A model generated the notes under the pieces. The model did no database searches. It saw only the letters and a program-made list of their open reading frames with translations, and was not told the origin of the DNA. 64,000 nucleotides of DNA from NCBI GenBank assembly GCA_024707205.1, contig JANQAD010000001.1:1949979-2013978 (forward strand), given 5' to 3'. A program made the translations under genes and the position numbers. Shown here one piece after another: positions 25,236 through 34,443 of this stretch (the stretch's first letter is position 1; each line of letters starts with the position of its first letter). The stretch is from Demequina sp. Lineage in GTDB: Bacteria; Actinomycetota; Actinomycetes; Actinomycetales; Demequinaceae.

Positions 25236-26477
25236 CTACAGAGCGCCGTGGGGCTCCACCGCGTCCACCTCAAGCGCACGCCCGCGCGGCCTCTGCGACA
25301 GCGCCTGCGAGAACACCGCGATCACCACGCCCGCCACGATCATGAGCGTCAGGCCCACGCGCAGCGAGTACGCGTCCGCAATGAGCCCCACGAGCACGGG
25401 GGAGAGCAGGAAGCCCAGCCGTAGTGTCCACGACAGGATCGTGAGGCCGGTCCCAACGCGGAAGCCGGGCAGTTCGTCTGCCTCGTGCATCGCGGCCGGG
25501 ATGGTGGTCGCCACGCCTAGCCCCGCTAGCCCAAAGCCCACGATCGTGAGGGGAATCGACGGCCACAGCAGCGCGGGACCCATGCCGATCACCACGAGCA
25601 CTCCGCCCGCCCGCGCCACGGTCCGCTGCCCAAAGCGATCCACCATGCGGTCGCCGATGAGCCGCCCGATCGTCTGCATCGTCATGAGCGCCACAAAGCC
25701 GAGCGCGGCGATCGTGGGGCCAGCGCCCAACTCGTCCTTGAGATAGCTCGCGGACCACGTGCCGCCCGCGTCCTCGACCCAGCCGCCCGCGATCGCGACG
25801 ACCGCCAGCGCGCCAAGGATCAGCCAGACGCGCACGGCGACGGCCTTCAGTCCGCCTCCGCCCGACGCTGCGGTCGCCGGGGGCACGGGGTCGTCACCTG
25901 GGAGCAGCATCCGGTAGCCGACCACGTTGACGATCGCGACGATGACCGCGACGCCCGCGAAGTGAATCGGGACCGGGATGTGGAGACCGGCGGCGGCCGC
26001 GCCCATGAGGCCGCCGAGCACGGCGCCGATGGACCACATCGCGTGGAACGCGTTGATGATCGATCGCTTCAGTTCTCGCTGCACTCGCAGCCCGTGGGAG
26101 TTCTGGGCGACGTCCGCGATGGAGTCGATCGCGCCTACGCCGAACAGCGCGGCGGCGAACAGGATGCCGTTGGGCGCGAGCGACGCCAGCAGCGCGAACA
26201 CCGCCATGAGGATCATCGAGACCACGGCGACTCGCGATGAGCGGTAGCGGCGGATGACTGCCGCTGCGGTGAGTCCCACGACCATCGCACCCACGGCGCC
26301 GAACATCACGGCGGTGCCGAACTGCGCATAGCTGAGGCCCAGCCCGCGCCTGATCTCGGGGTAGCGCGGCGCCAAGTTGGACCAGATGAGGCCGTTCGTG
26401 ACGAAGAGCAGCGTCACGCCAAGCCGCGCGCGGCTCAGCGCGGGGGTGGCAGGGGCCTCAGCCCGGGCGTCCGCCAC
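25236..26477 (-). CDS. MFS transporter
   Basis: A 413-residue major-facilitator protein with about 12 hydrophobic helices; SNLAPRYPEIRRGLGLSYAQ and the cytoplasmic loop RYRSSRVAVV mark the N-half, GRLIGDRMVDRFGQR the conserved mid-loop. It resembles the YbjJ/FucP-like group. The GTG start at 26477 abuts the stop of the beta-glucosidase gene, so the pair forms an operon and the transporter may move the sugar product or substrate of that enzyme. Confidence 0.85.
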   Translation of the reverse strand: MADARAEAPATPALSRARLGVTLLFVTNGLIWSNLAPRYPEIRRGLGLSYAQFGTAVMFGAVGAMVVGLTAAAVIRRYRSSRVAVVSMILMAVFALLASLAPNGILFAAALFGVGAIDSIADVAQNSHGLRVQRELKRSIINAFHAMWSIGAVLGGLMGAAAAGLHIPVPIHFAGVAVIVAIVNVVGYRMLLPGDDPVPPATAASGGGGLKAVAVRVWLILGALAVVAIAGGWVEDAGGTWSASYLKDELGAGPTIAALGFVALMTMQTIGRLIGDRMVDRFGQRTVARAGGVLVVIGMGPALLWPSIPLTIVGFGLAGLGVATTIPAAMHEADELPGFRVGTGLTILSWTLRLGFLLSPVLVGLIADAYSLRVGLTLMIVAGVVIAVFSQALSQRPRGRALEVDAVEPHGAL

Positions 26478-28714
26478 TAGACCTTGACCTCGAAGGGAGC
26501 GACGAGCAGATCATCGAGGCGAGAGGACGGGCCGACGAGCAGCTCGAACGCGCCGGGCTCCACGACCCGGCGGCCGTCTGCGGTCACGATGGTGCATGCG
26601 GAGACCGGGATCTCGATCGCCACACGCTCACTCTCGCCGGGCGCCAGGGATACCTGCGCGAACGCCTTGAACTCCCTGTCCGCCCAGGTTGCGGAGGTGT
26701 TGACGTCGCGGACGTAGGCCTGCACGGTCTCAAGCACCGGGCGGTTGCCGGTGTTGGTCACGAGCACCGAGGCCCGCACGGTGTCCTCCGGGCGCAACAG
26801 CGGCAGCGAGATCGCGAGATCGTCGTACGAGACCGAGGAGTACGAGAGGCCCTCGCCGAAAACGAAGTGCGGCTCCTGGGTCAGGTCCGCGTAGCGCGTG
26901 CCGTGCTGGGCGTGAATCTGGTTGTAGAAGGTGGGCTGCTGGCCAACGTGGCGGGGCCACGAGATGGGCAGGCGCCCGGTGGGCTCGATCTCGCCGAAGA
27001 TCAGCTCGGCGACGGCCCGCCCGCCCTCCATGCCCGGGTTCGCCGCCCAGATGATCGCGGCGCAGCGCTCCGCGGATGGCGGCAGCACGTGCGGCTTGGA
27101 TGCGAGCACCACGAGGATCACCGGAACGCCGGTCTCGACGAGCGCATCGAGAAGCGCCACCTGCCCGCCCTGCAGCTCGAGGGTCGCCGTCGAGCGACCC
27201 TCGCCCACCAGGTAGATGCAGTCGCCGAGCACCGCGATGACGGTGTCCGAGCCCTCGGCGGCGGCGACGGCCGCGGCGATCTGCTCGGGGTCCGGGGGGA
27301 TCGGAATCGCGATCGGGTGCCGCGGCTGGCCGTCGGCGTAGAACTCGCCGTCGGGATCGGGACCCGTAGCGACGATCTCGGCCCCGCGCTCGTAGGTGAC
27401 CACAGCGTCGGGCACAAGGGAGCGCACGCCGTCCAGAATTGTGGTGATCTGCTCGCGGCGGTGCCCGTCCGGCAGCCAGTCCGCCTGGCCGGAGTTCCCT
27501 GCCCAGTCGCCAAGCTGGTACTGGGCGTCGTCGGCGTTGGGGCCCACCACGGCGATGCGGCGAGTGGCCGACGCTGCCAACGGCAGGGTGCCGTCGTTGC
27601 GGAGCAGCACGAGCGAGCGGCGAGCGGTCTCGAGATTCAGGGCGGTGTGCGCGGGCTGGCCGATCACCGCGGACTGGCGCGCAGCGTCGGGCACGCGGGG
27701 GTCCTCGAACAGCCCAAGCTCAAACTTGAGCGTCAGCACGCGGGCCACGGCCGCGTCGATGTGCGCCTCGTCCAGCAGGCCTTGCGCCACGGCGGCCTGC
27801 GCACCCTCGAAGAAGGCGGGAGTCGTCATGATCATGTCGTTGCCCGCATTGACCGCGGCCGCACCGGCCTGCGCGTAGTCGGGGAACAGGCGCTGCTCGC
27901 GCACGAGGTTGCCCACGTTGTCCCAGTCGGTGACGAGTGCGCCCTGGTAGCCCCATTCGCCGCGCAGCACGTCGTTGAGCAGCCACTTGTTGATGGTGAT
28001 CGGAATGCCGTCCGTTGACTGATACCCGAGCATGAAGGAGGCGACGCCCTCGCGGGCCACGCGCTCAAAAGGCGGCAGATACCAGGAGCGAAGCTTGCGC
28101 TGCGAGATGTCCGCCTCGGACGCGTCGCGACCGCCCTGGGTCTCCGAATACCCGGCGAAGTGCTTCGCGGTGGCGAGGATCGCGTCGGGATCGGCGAGGC
28201 CATGGCCCTGGTAGCCGCGGACCATCGCGGAGGCGAGCTCGCCGATGAGGAACGGGTCCTCGCCGAACGTCTCGTCGACGCGCCCCCAGCGCAGGTCGCG
28301 AGCGATGCACAGCACGGGGGAGAAGGTCCAGTGGATGCCGGTGGGCGCAACCTCAACGGCCGTGGCGCGGGCCACGCGCTCCAGTAGATCAGCCGAGAAG
28401 GATGCCGCCATGCCTAGCTGCGTCGGGAAGATCGTGGCGCCCTCGAAGAAGGAGTGGCCGTGAATGCAGTCGTCGCCGATGAGCAGGGGAATGCGCAGCC
28501 GCGTCTGCTGCACCAGCTCGTGGGCGCGCGCGAGGTTCTCCGGCGAGGCGTGCAGCAGGGAGCCGACGGTGTACTCGAGCACGTACTCGTCCACGCCGTT
28601 CTTGGCGTCCAGTTGGAGCATCTGGCCCACCTTCTCGGCGAGCGTCATGCGGGAGACGAGGTCGGCTACGCGGTCTGCGATAGGCAGGGTCGCATCACGA
28701 AACGATTCGGTCAC
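26477..28714 (-). CDS. Glycoside hydrolase family 3 beta-glucosidase
   Basis: A 745-residue GH3 enzyme with the (alpha/beta)8 domain, the alpha/beta sandwich and a C-terminal fibronectin-III-like domain. Substrate-binding motifs IGDDCIHGHSFFEGAT, RDLRWGRVDETFGEDPF and AKHFAGYSETQGGRD are present and the nucleophile is Asp263 in LVTDWDNVG. No signal peptide, so it is intracellular and probably cleaves imported oligosaccharides. A -10 like TACACT lies only seven bases before the GTG start, suggesting a leaderless mRNA. Cotranscribed with the MFS gene and probably controlled by the divergent TetR. Confidence 0.92.
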   Translation of the reverse strand: MTESFRDATLPIADRVADLVSRMTLAEKVGQMLQLDAKNGVDEYVLEYTVGSLLHASPENLARAHELVQQTRLRIPLLIGDDCIHGHSFFEGATIFPTQLGMAASFSADLLERVARATAVEVAPTGIHWTFSPVLCIARDLRWGRVDETFGEDPFLIGELASAMVRGYQGHGLADPDAILATAKHFAGYSETQGGRDASEADISQRKLRSWYLPPFERVAREGVASFMLGYQSTDGIPITINKWLLNDVLRGEWGYQGALVTDWDNVGNLVREQRLFPDYAQAGAAAVNAGNDMIMTTPAFFEGAQAAVAQGLLDEAHIDAAVARVLTLKFELGLFEDPRVPDAARQSAVIGQPAHTALNLETARRSLVLLRNDGTLPLAASATRRIAVVGPNADDAQYQLGDWAGNSGQADWLPDGHRREQITTILDGVRSLVPDAVVTYERGAEIVATGPDPDGEFYADGQPRHPIAIPIPPDPEQIAAAVAAAEGSDTVIAVLGDCIYLVGEGRSTATLELQGGQVALLDALVETGVPVILVVLASKPHVLPPSAERCAAIIWAANPGMEGGRAVAELIFGEIEPTGRLPISWPRHVGQQPTFYNQIHAQHGTRYADLTQEPHFVFGEGLSYSSVSYDDLAISLPLLRPEDTVRASVLVTNTGNRPVLETVQAYVRDVNTSATWADREFKAFAQVSLAPGESERVAIEIPVSACTIVTADGRRVVEPGAFELLVGPSSRLDDLLVAPFEVKV

Positions 28715-28745
28715 GCGCGCCAGTGTAGCGCAACTCCTACCGTGT

Positions 28746-28773
28746 GGTAAGTTGCGGGAGCGAGTTACTTACC
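28746..28773. promoter_or_regulatory. Putative TetR operator between bglX-like and TetR genes
   Basis: Inverted repeat GGTAAGT (28746-28752) / ACTTACC (28767-28773) in the divergent promoter region. It overlaps the expected -35 region of the beta-glucosidase promoter on the minus strand and the core promoter of the TetR gene on the plus strand, so one bound dimer could control both. Confidence 0.6.
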
Positions 28774-28794
28774 GATGGTCGAAAGGGGGCCTCG

Positions 28795-29364
28795 ATGGGC
28801 GAGTCAGAGCGCGGCGCGGCAACGCGTGAGCACATTCTCGCGACGGCGACCGCGATGTTCGGCGAGGCCGGCTACCGCGGAGCCTCCCTGCGCGATATCG
28901 CCGCCCGGTGCGGTCTCACGCACCCCGGCCTGCTCTACCACTTTCCCACCAAGGCGGGCCTGCTCGAGGCGGTGCTCCAGCGTCGGGACCAGGACGACAC
29001 CGCAAGGGCGGAGGAGGGCGCCCGTGGATTGGCGGCGCTGAACGGACTCGTGGAGGTGGCGCGCAAGAACGCCGGCACCCGCGGCCTCGTGGAGCTCTTC
29101 GCCACCCTGTCCGCAGAGGCGACCGCCACCGACCACCCCGCCCATGCCTACTTCGTGGCGCGTTACGACCGCGTCGTCGGCGAGGTCACCGCGCACTTCG
29201 AGGAGCTCGTCGCGGACGGCGCCGCGCGCCCCGGGCTGGATCCGCGGGCGGCCGGCCGTCAATGGGTCGCCCTCATGGACGGTCTCCAGATCCAGTGGCT
29301 GCTCGACCCTTCAACCGACATGGCGGGCGTGCTCAAGGCGCACCTGGACGCCCAACTGGCCTGA
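28795..29364 (+). CDS. TetR-family regulator, divergent from beta-glucosidase
   Basis: A 189-residue regulator with the helix-turn-helix at about residues 9-55 (REHILATATAMFGEAGYRGA then SLRDIAARCGLTHPGLLYHF). ATG 28795 preceded by AAAGGGGG is preferred; an upstream in-frame GTG lies inside the operator. The C-terminal domain (AGRQWVALMDGLQIQWLLDP) matches the TetR_C_6-like group often tied to sugar or flavonoid metabolism. It likely represses the divergent beta-glucosidase/MFS operon. Confidence 0.88.
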   Translation: MGESERGAATREHILATATAMFGEAGYRGASLRDIAARCGLTHPGLLYHFPTKAGLLEAVLQRRDQDDTARAEEGARGLAALNGLVEVARKNAGTRGLVELFATLSAEATATDHPAHAYFVARYDRVVGEVTAHFEELVADGAARPGLDPRAAGRQWVALMDGLQIQWLLDPSTDMAGVLKAHLDAQLA

Positions 29365-29395
29365 GCGTCGGGCATTCACAAGCCGGCCCGACGCT
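29364..29395. terminator. Bidirectional hairpin built from the iterated AGCGTCGGGC motif
   Basis: A perfect 10-bp stem AGCGTCGGGC (29364-29373) / GCCCGACGCT (29386-29395) with a 12-base loop exactly fills the space between the convergent TetR and M3-peptidase stops. No T-tract is seen, so termination is inferred from position. The two arms are copies of the over-represented CCCGACGCT motif of this genome. Confidence 0.6.
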
Positions 29396-29397
29396 GG

Positions 29398-31308
29398 CTA
29401 CAGCGAGGCGAGCCACTCCCGGTAGGCGTCGGTTGAGTAGGGACGCCCAAGGAACGCCTCGATGCTCTCGGCGGCGTGGCGCCGATTGCCCGGATCGAGC
29501 ACCTCGCGGCGGTAGCGCTTGGAAACGGAAGCGTCGAGCATGTTCTCGGGATCGAAGGCGGTGAAGAGGTCCTTCGCGATCGACAGGCTCCACTGATACG
29601 TGTAGTAGCAGGCCGAATAGTCGGTGAGGTGCCCAAACGACGCGTACTGGTGCGTGTTCGGGATCATCTCGCGCACGTCGTATTCGGCCTCGATCGCCTC
29701 GGCGAAAGGAGCGATCTCCGTGGGATGGTCCCGGTGCAGGCGGTGGGAGAGCGCCGCGTAGGCGAGCTGACGCGCCGTCATGAGGCCCTCGCAGAAGTCG
29801 CGAGACGCGCGAAGGGCGTCCACGAGCTCCGTCGGAATGGCCTCCCCAGCTGCGTTCGTGGCGAAGCGCTGCAGTACGGGTGCGGACCAGGCCCACTCCT
29901 CAAGCATCTGCGACGGCGCCTCTACGAAGTCCCACTCCTGCTGCTCGATGAGGCCGGAGCAGCGCGCCCAGGTCTGCCTGCCGGCCGCGATCTCGTGCAC
30001 GAGGTGCCCGAACTCGTGAAGGAAGGTGACCAGGTCGTCGAACGTCATGAGGCCCCGCGAGAAGTTGCACATGAGCGCGGACTCCGGCACGTTGCGGTTG
30101 GTGAACCCCGAGGCGATCGGGAAGCACGCCATGTGGCTGAACTTGCCCTCGCGGGGATGCATGTCGAGGTAGATGCGCCCAAGCAGTTCGCCGTCCTCCA
30201 CCACGTCGAGCGCCTCCACGTCCGGGTGCCACGTCGCGACGTCCGGCGCGGGCACATAGTCGAAGCCGAACAGGTGCGCGGTGAGGTCGAGCACGCCCTG
30301 GCGCACCTTGGAGAAGTCGAGATACTCGCGCACCTCGTTCGCATCCACACCGAGCTCCTCGGCCTTGATGCGCTCCATGTAGTACGTCGAGTCAAAGACG
30401 GTGACGGTCGTGGCGTCCGGGTAATCGCGGCGCTTGCGCTCGAGCAGCCGCGCGTGGTCGCGGAGCGCGGCGGGACGAGCCTCAAGATTGATCTCGTCGA
30501 TGAAGGCGCCAATCGCCTCGCCGTCGGCGATCATCTGGCGCTGCGTGGCGACGTCGGCGAACGACTTCAGCCCCAGCAGCTCCGCCTTGCGGTGGCGTGC
30601 CGCGAGCAGGTCCACGAGCACGGCGTCGTTCTCGGGGTACGCGCGGGCGTAGTCCGCCATGACGAGGTCCCTACGGGCATCGGCATCGCGCGCCATCTCC
30701 ATGAAGGGGAACTTGTCCGGGTACGCGGTGGTGATCTCCACGAGCCCGTCCTCGCCAACGGGGTGGTCGTCGATGTAGTCCTGAGGGAGCCCGTCCAGGC
30801 GCTCGGGCGAGATCCGAATCGACGCCTGGGCGTCGCGAATGTTCTCGGAGAAGGTCGTCATCAGCGAGGTGATGCGCTCGTTGACCGCGGCTAGCTCCAT
30901 GCGCGCCTCGTCGCCGAGGTGCGCCCCCTCCGCGCGGAAGTCGCCGAGGATCAGCTCGCGCACGGAGGCGGCATCCGGGGTGAGGGAGTCCGCGTCGAGT
31001 CCGTCGATGAGGGCGAAAAGCGCCGCGTCCTGATCCCGGTCAAGCCGCAGCGCCTTCGCGCGCACGTACAGGGTGCCCGCGAGTTCGCGGACCTCCGCAT
31101 CGGGGTGGCATTCCGCGAGGATCTGCGGCAGCTGCTCCGCGTGAAGGATGGAGATGTCCGCTTCGTTCCACTCACTGAGCACGTCGTTCCCTCGCCCCTC
31201 GCGCAGCGCGTCAAGAGTTGCGCGCGCGGCGTCGAGTCGCGAGGTCACATAGATCTCGAGGTAGTCGCTCCACGACACGCCGTCACGAGGAAAGTCAAGG
31301 GTGGTCAT
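29398..31308 (-). CDS. M3-family metallopeptidase (oligoendopeptidase-like)
   Basis: A 636-residue zinc peptidase of the M3 (thimet/oligopeptidase A) family. The zinc motif HEFGH is at residues 431-435 in TFLHEFGHLVHEI, with downstream Glu in FVEAPSQMLEEWAW. The N-terminal half is helical (ARATLDALREG, ISILHAEQLPQILAE). No signal peptide; it should degrade short peptides in the cytoplasm. ATG 31308. It stands alone. Confidence 0.9.
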   Translation of the reverse strand: MTTLDFPRDGVSWSDYLEIYVTSRLDAARATLDALREGRGNDVLSEWNEADISILHAEQLPQILAECHPDAEVRELAGTLYVRAKALRLDRDQDAALFALIDGLDADSLTPDAASVRELILGDFRAEGAHLGDEARMELAAVNERITSLMTTFSENIRDAQASIRISPERLDGLPQDYIDDHPVGEDGLVEITTAYPDKFPFMEMARDADARRDLVMADYARAYPENDAVLVDLLAARHRKAELLGLKSFADVATQRQMIADGEAIGAFIDEINLEARPAALRDHARLLERKRRDYPDATTVTVFDSTYYMERIKAEELGVDANEVREYLDFSKVRQGVLDLTAHLFGFDYVPAPDVATWHPDVEALDVVEDGELLGRIYLDMHPREGKFSHMACFPIASGFTNRNVPESALMCNFSRGLMTFDDLVTFLHEFGHLVHEIAAGRQTWARCSGLIEQQEWDFVEAPSQMLEEWAWSAPVLQRFATNAAGEAIPTELVDALRASRDFCEGLMTARQLAYAALSHRLHRDHPTEIAPFAEAIEAEYDVREMIPNTHQYASFGHLTDYSACYYTYQWSLSIAKDLFTAFDPENMLDASVSKRYRREVLDPGNRRHAAESIEAFLGRPYSTDAYREWLASL

Positions 31309-31484
31309 GGGTTAGGAGCCTATGCCGAATCCCGTGCTCCGCGCTCGCCAGTCACTGATCGCTCGGTAAGGGTAGCGGGACTGTGGTCCCGGGCCTGGGG
31401 CCAAACCCGCTCCTAGATTGCTCAGTGGGTGCTACCCCGGCGCCCCGGGCCAACAAGGCCCGTGTGATGAGGAGAAAAATCACC

Positions 31485-32075
31485 ATGGCAACGACGCCCG
31501 AAGCGCCAGCGGTCACCACCGCAGCGGCGCCCACCCTTACCGGCCACAAGCTTGGCTGGGTATTTCTGAGCCTGGCTCGCATTGGAGTCGGCTTCGTCTT
31601 CCTCTGGGCCTTCTTCGACAAGCTGCTTGGCCTCGGCTTCAGCACCTGCCGCACGGTGGCAGAGGACGGCACCTTCTCGATCGACGCGTTCTGCGACAAG
31701 GCGTGGATCAACGGCGGCCACGTGACCGAGGGTTACCTCGTCTACGGCGGCAACGTCAACAGCCCGTTCCACGACTTCTTCGTGAGCCTGGGTGCTCAGC
31801 GCTGGACCGACTGGGTATTCATGCTCGGTCTGCTCGGCATCGGCTTCGCCCTGATGGTGGGCGTGGGCACCAAGATCGCGATGGTCACCGGCCCGCTCAT
31901 GCTGCTGTTCATGTACATGACGCAGATGTGGCCGTCCACCAACCCCATCCTCGACGAGCACATCCTTGAGGCCCTGATCATCATCGCCGCAGTTCTCCTT
32001 GAACTCGGCCACCAGTCCATCGGCCTCGGTGAATGGTGGAAGAAGAAGGTCGGAGTCAAGCACTGGTCTGTCTAG
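31485..32075 (+). CDS. DoxX-family membrane protein (first of a pair)
   Basis: A 196-residue membrane protein with four helices: WVFLSLARIGVGFVFLWAFF, FMLGLLGIGFALMVGVG, MVTGPLMLLFMYMTQ and LEALIIIAAVLLELG. Between helices 1 and 2 lies a long loop with two Cys (FSTCRT and FCDKAWINGG) that may be disulfide-bonded outside. ATG 31485 follows a GAGGAG site. DoxX-like proteins are linked to respiratory electron transfer and redox homeostasis; the exact role is unknown. A terminator follows and a paralogue lies downstream. Confidence 0.85.
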   Translation: MATTPEAPAVTTAAAPTLTGHKLGWVFLSLARIGVGFVFLWAFFDKLLGLGFSTCRTVAEDGTFSIDAFCDKAWINGGHVTEGYLVYGGNVNSPFHDFFVSLGAQRWTDWVFMLGLLGIGFALMVGVGTKIAMVTGPLMLLFMYMTQMWPSTNPILDEHILEALIIIAAVLLELGHQSIGLGEWWKKKVGVKHWSV

Positions 32076-32096
32076 ACCCCCAGATCCTCCCTCGAC

Positions 32097-32134
32097 GGGC
32101 CCCGCAGCGACAAGCAGCGGGGCCTGTCGCTTTC
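32097..32134 (+). terminator. Intrinsic terminator after the first DoxX gene
   Basis: Stem GGCCCCGC / GCGGGGCC around an AGCGACAAGCA loop, followed by a T-rich tail (TGTCGCTTTCTT). It isolates the first DoxX gene from its paralogue. Confidence 0.75.
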
Positions 32135-32239
32135 TTGCGACACGCCACGTATCCCGCGCATCTGTTGCGTGCCAGGACTAGCGTTGAGCGCGGGGGACGG
32201 GTCCCCGGTCCCCTCTGTGTCCATCCTGGGAGGGAACAC

Positions 32240-32836
32240 ATGAGTTCGGAAGTGACTGATACACCTGCTTCCGCGGCAGCGTCGCCGTCGGAAAGCAAGG
32301 CCGGCTGGTTCTTCCTCAGCCTCACTCGCATCGCCATTGGATTCGTCTTCCTCTGGGCGTTCTTCGACAAGCTGTTCGGCTTGGGCTTCAGCACGTGCCG
32401 CACCATGAACGATGACGGGTCGTGGGGATCCGTCGAGTACATGTGCGACAAGGCGTGGATCAACGGCGCGCGCATCACCGAGGGTTACCTCGGCTCGTCC
32501 ACAGGCCCATTCGCCGACTTCTTCAAGGATCTGGGCCAGCAGGCGTGGACTGACTGGCCGTTCATGCTCGGCCTGTTCGGCATCGGATTCGCGCTGTGCT
32601 TCGGCGTGGGCACTCGGATCGTGCTTTTCGCGGGACCCGCGATGCTCATGCTGATGTACATCTCGCACTACTGGCCGGGCCAGGGTGGCAACACCGCGAA
32701 CCCGTTCGTGGAGGAGCACCTTATCGAGGCGCTCGCGATCATCGCGATCGTCCTGCTCGAGCTGCACTACCGCCAGGCCATCGGCTTTGGCGAGTGGTGG
32801 AAGCGCAAGGTAGGCGTCAAACACTGGACCGTGTAG
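32240..32836 (+). CDS. DoxX-family membrane protein (second of a pair)
   Basis: A 198-residue paralogue of the preceding gene, with the same four helices, the loop Cys residues in FSTCRTMNDDG and MCDKAWINGA, and an almost identical C-terminus (GEWWKRKVGVKHWTV). ATG 32240 has a GGGAGGGA site. Each copy has its own terminator, so they are independently transcribed duplicates that may respond to different conditions. Confidence 0.85.
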   Translation: MSSEVTDTPASAAASPSESKAGWFFLSLTRIAIGFVFLWAFFDKLFGLGFSTCRTMNDDGSWGSVEYMCDKAWINGARITEGYLGSSTGPFADFFKDLGQQAWTDWPFMLGLFGIGFALCFGVGTRIVLFAGPAMLMLMYISHYWPGQGGNTANPFVEEHLIEALAIIAIVLLELHYRQAIGFGEWWKRKVGVKHWTV

Positions 32837-32851
32837 CGGTTCTGCTGTCGA

Positions 32852-32881
32852 GGGTGGGTCACCTTTGGGTGGCCCGCCCTT
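32852..32881 (+). terminator. Hairpin terminator after the second DoxX gene
   Basis: Stem GGGTGGGTCACC / GGTGGCCCGCCC (G-T pairs allowed) with a TTTG loop, followed by TTC. Confidence 0.65.
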
Positions 32882-32923
32882 CGCATGCCCGACGCTGTGC
32901 TCACCGGTGCCAGAATGGTCACC

Positions 32924-33526
32924 ATGCCTCCCCGTTCCCTTGGCTTGCGCGCCCTTGCGGTGACGGCGCTCACGGTCGCCGCCGCTGCGCTCGCGTTGCC
33001 GGCGTCGGCGCACGCCGAGCTTGTCTCCTCCACACCCGAGGACGGCGCGACTGTGAGCGAGCTGACCACGGTCCACCTCGAGTTCTCCGAGGATCTGCTC
33101 GAGATCGGCAACTCCGTGGTGGTCACTGACGGGGCGGGCGTCGAGCACGACGCGGAGCTCACCTTCCCGCAGCCCAACCAGATTGACGCGGCCGTCACCG
33201 ATGTGGCGCCCGGTGAGGTGACGATCGCCTGGCGCAATGCCTCCGTTGACGGGCATACCGAGGAGGGGGAACTCCACGTGACGCTTCTCGCTCCCTCGCC
33301 CAGCCCGTCGGCCACCCCCAGCCCCACGCCCACGGTGACCGTCACGGCCACCCCTTCGCCGTCGGCGAGCCCTTCGCCAAGCCTCACCGTGGTGCCCATC
33401 GACAGTGGCAGCGGCGGCACCGGGTGGTGGGCGTGGGTCCTGCTCGGCGTCGCCGTCATCGGTGGAACTGCTGCCGCCCTCATCGCCGCCTTGCGCAAGC
33501 CGCCCGCGCCACCCTCGGAGTCCTGA
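32924..33526 (+). CDS. CopC-domain secreted/membrane-anchored protein
   Basis: About 200 residues. A signal peptide (RALAVTALTVAAAALALPASA) is followed by a mature N-terminus beginning HAELVSSTPEDGATV, the copper-binding His start of CopC domains, a Ser/Pro/Thr-rich linker (about residues 125-160) and a C-terminal membrane helix (WAWVLLGVAVIGGTAAALIA). Periplasm-facing copper handling is the family role. The stop overlaps hemC, so it heads the haem operon, and copper supply for the NirK encoded later is a possible link. ATG 32924 chosen; 32915 is an alternative. Confidence 0.85.
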   Translation: MPPRSLGLRALAVTALTVAAAALALPASAHAELVSSTPEDGATVSELTTVHLEFSEDLLEIGNSVVVTDGAGVEHDAELTFPQPNQIDAAVTDVAPGEVTIAWRNASVDGHTEEGELHVTLLAPSPSPSATPSPTPTVTVTATPSPSASPSPSLTVVPIDSGSGGTGWWAWVLLGVAVIGGTAAALIAALRKPPAPPSES

Positions 33527-34443
33527 TGAAGATTCGCCTCGGCACCAGGGGTTCCGCTCTCGCGACCACGCAGTCCGGCATGGTCGCGGAGTCGCTCGTG
33601 GCCGCTGGGGCGAGGCACGGCATCGAGGTTGAGGTCGAGCTCGTCACCATCACCACCCACGGCGACATCTCCAAGGCCTCTCTCGTGGGGCTGAGCGAGG
33701 TGGGTGTCTTCGTCACCGCGCTGCGAACGTCGCTGCTGGCGGGGGAGTGCGACGTCGTCGTGCACTCGCTCAAGGACATGCCCACCGCGCCCGCCGAGGG
33801 CCTCGAGCTGGCCGCGCTGCCCATCAGGGAGGACGTTCGCGACGCGCTGTGTGCCAACGGCCGCAAGCTCGCCGGGCTGCCCACGGGCGCGCGCGTCGGC
33901 ACCGGATCTCCAAGGCGCTCCGCACAGATCCTGTCGCTCCGCAGCGACCTCGTGGCGGTCCCCATTCGTGGGAACGTGGACACCCGGTTGGCGATGGTGG
34001 GCAAAGACCTCGACGCCGTGGTGCTCGCCGCCGCCGGGCTGCACCGGCTTGGCCGCGGCGACGAGGCGAGCGAGCTGTTCGATCCCGCGGACATGCTGCC
34101 TGCCCCCGGCCAAGGCGCCCTCGCGGTGGAGATTGCGGCGGACGCGCCGGTGGAGCTCGCGGAGCTTGTCCGCTCGCTCGACGACGCCGATACGCGCGCG
34201 GCCGTGACGGCGGAGCGCGCGGCGCTTGCCGTGCTTGACGCCGGCTGCAGTGCTCCCGTTGGCGCGTTTGCAACCGTGGGCGGGGGGTCGCTGAGTCTCA
34301 CGGTGCGCGTTATGAACCTGGACGGGACGCTCGCGCTGACAGAGAAGGCGTCCGGCCGCGCAGGGGACGCACTTTCGCTCGGTCGCGCGGCCGCGTACGC
34401 GCTGCTCGGCCGAGGCGCGGCAAGCCTCATGGGGCGCGCGTGA
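33526..34443 (+). CDS. hemC: Hydroxymethylbilane synthase (porphobilinogen deaminase)
   Basis: A 305-residue enzyme that joins four porphobilinogens into hydroxymethylbilane. Family motifs are MKIRLGTRGSALATTQS, VHSLKDMPT, GSPRRSAQIL, IRGNVDTRL and LPAPGQGALAVE, and the dipyrromethane-cofactor Cys is in DAGCSAPVG. ATG 33526 overlaps the preceding stop and the gene overlaps hemD by four bases. Confidence 0.97.
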   Translation: MKIRLGTRGSALATTQSGMVAESLVAAGARHGIEVEVELVTITTHGDISKASLVGLSEVGVFVTALRTSLLAGECDVVVHSLKDMPTAPAEGLELAALPIREDVRDALCANGRKLAGLPTGARVGTGSPRRSAQILSLRSDLVAVPIRGNVDTRLAMVGKDLDAVVLAAAGLHRLGRGDEASELFDPADMLPAPGQGALAVEIAADAPVELAELVRSLDDADTRAAVTAERAALAVLDAGCSAPVGAFATVGGGSLSLTVRVMNLDGTLALTEKASGRAGDALSLGRAAAYALLGRGAASLMGRA

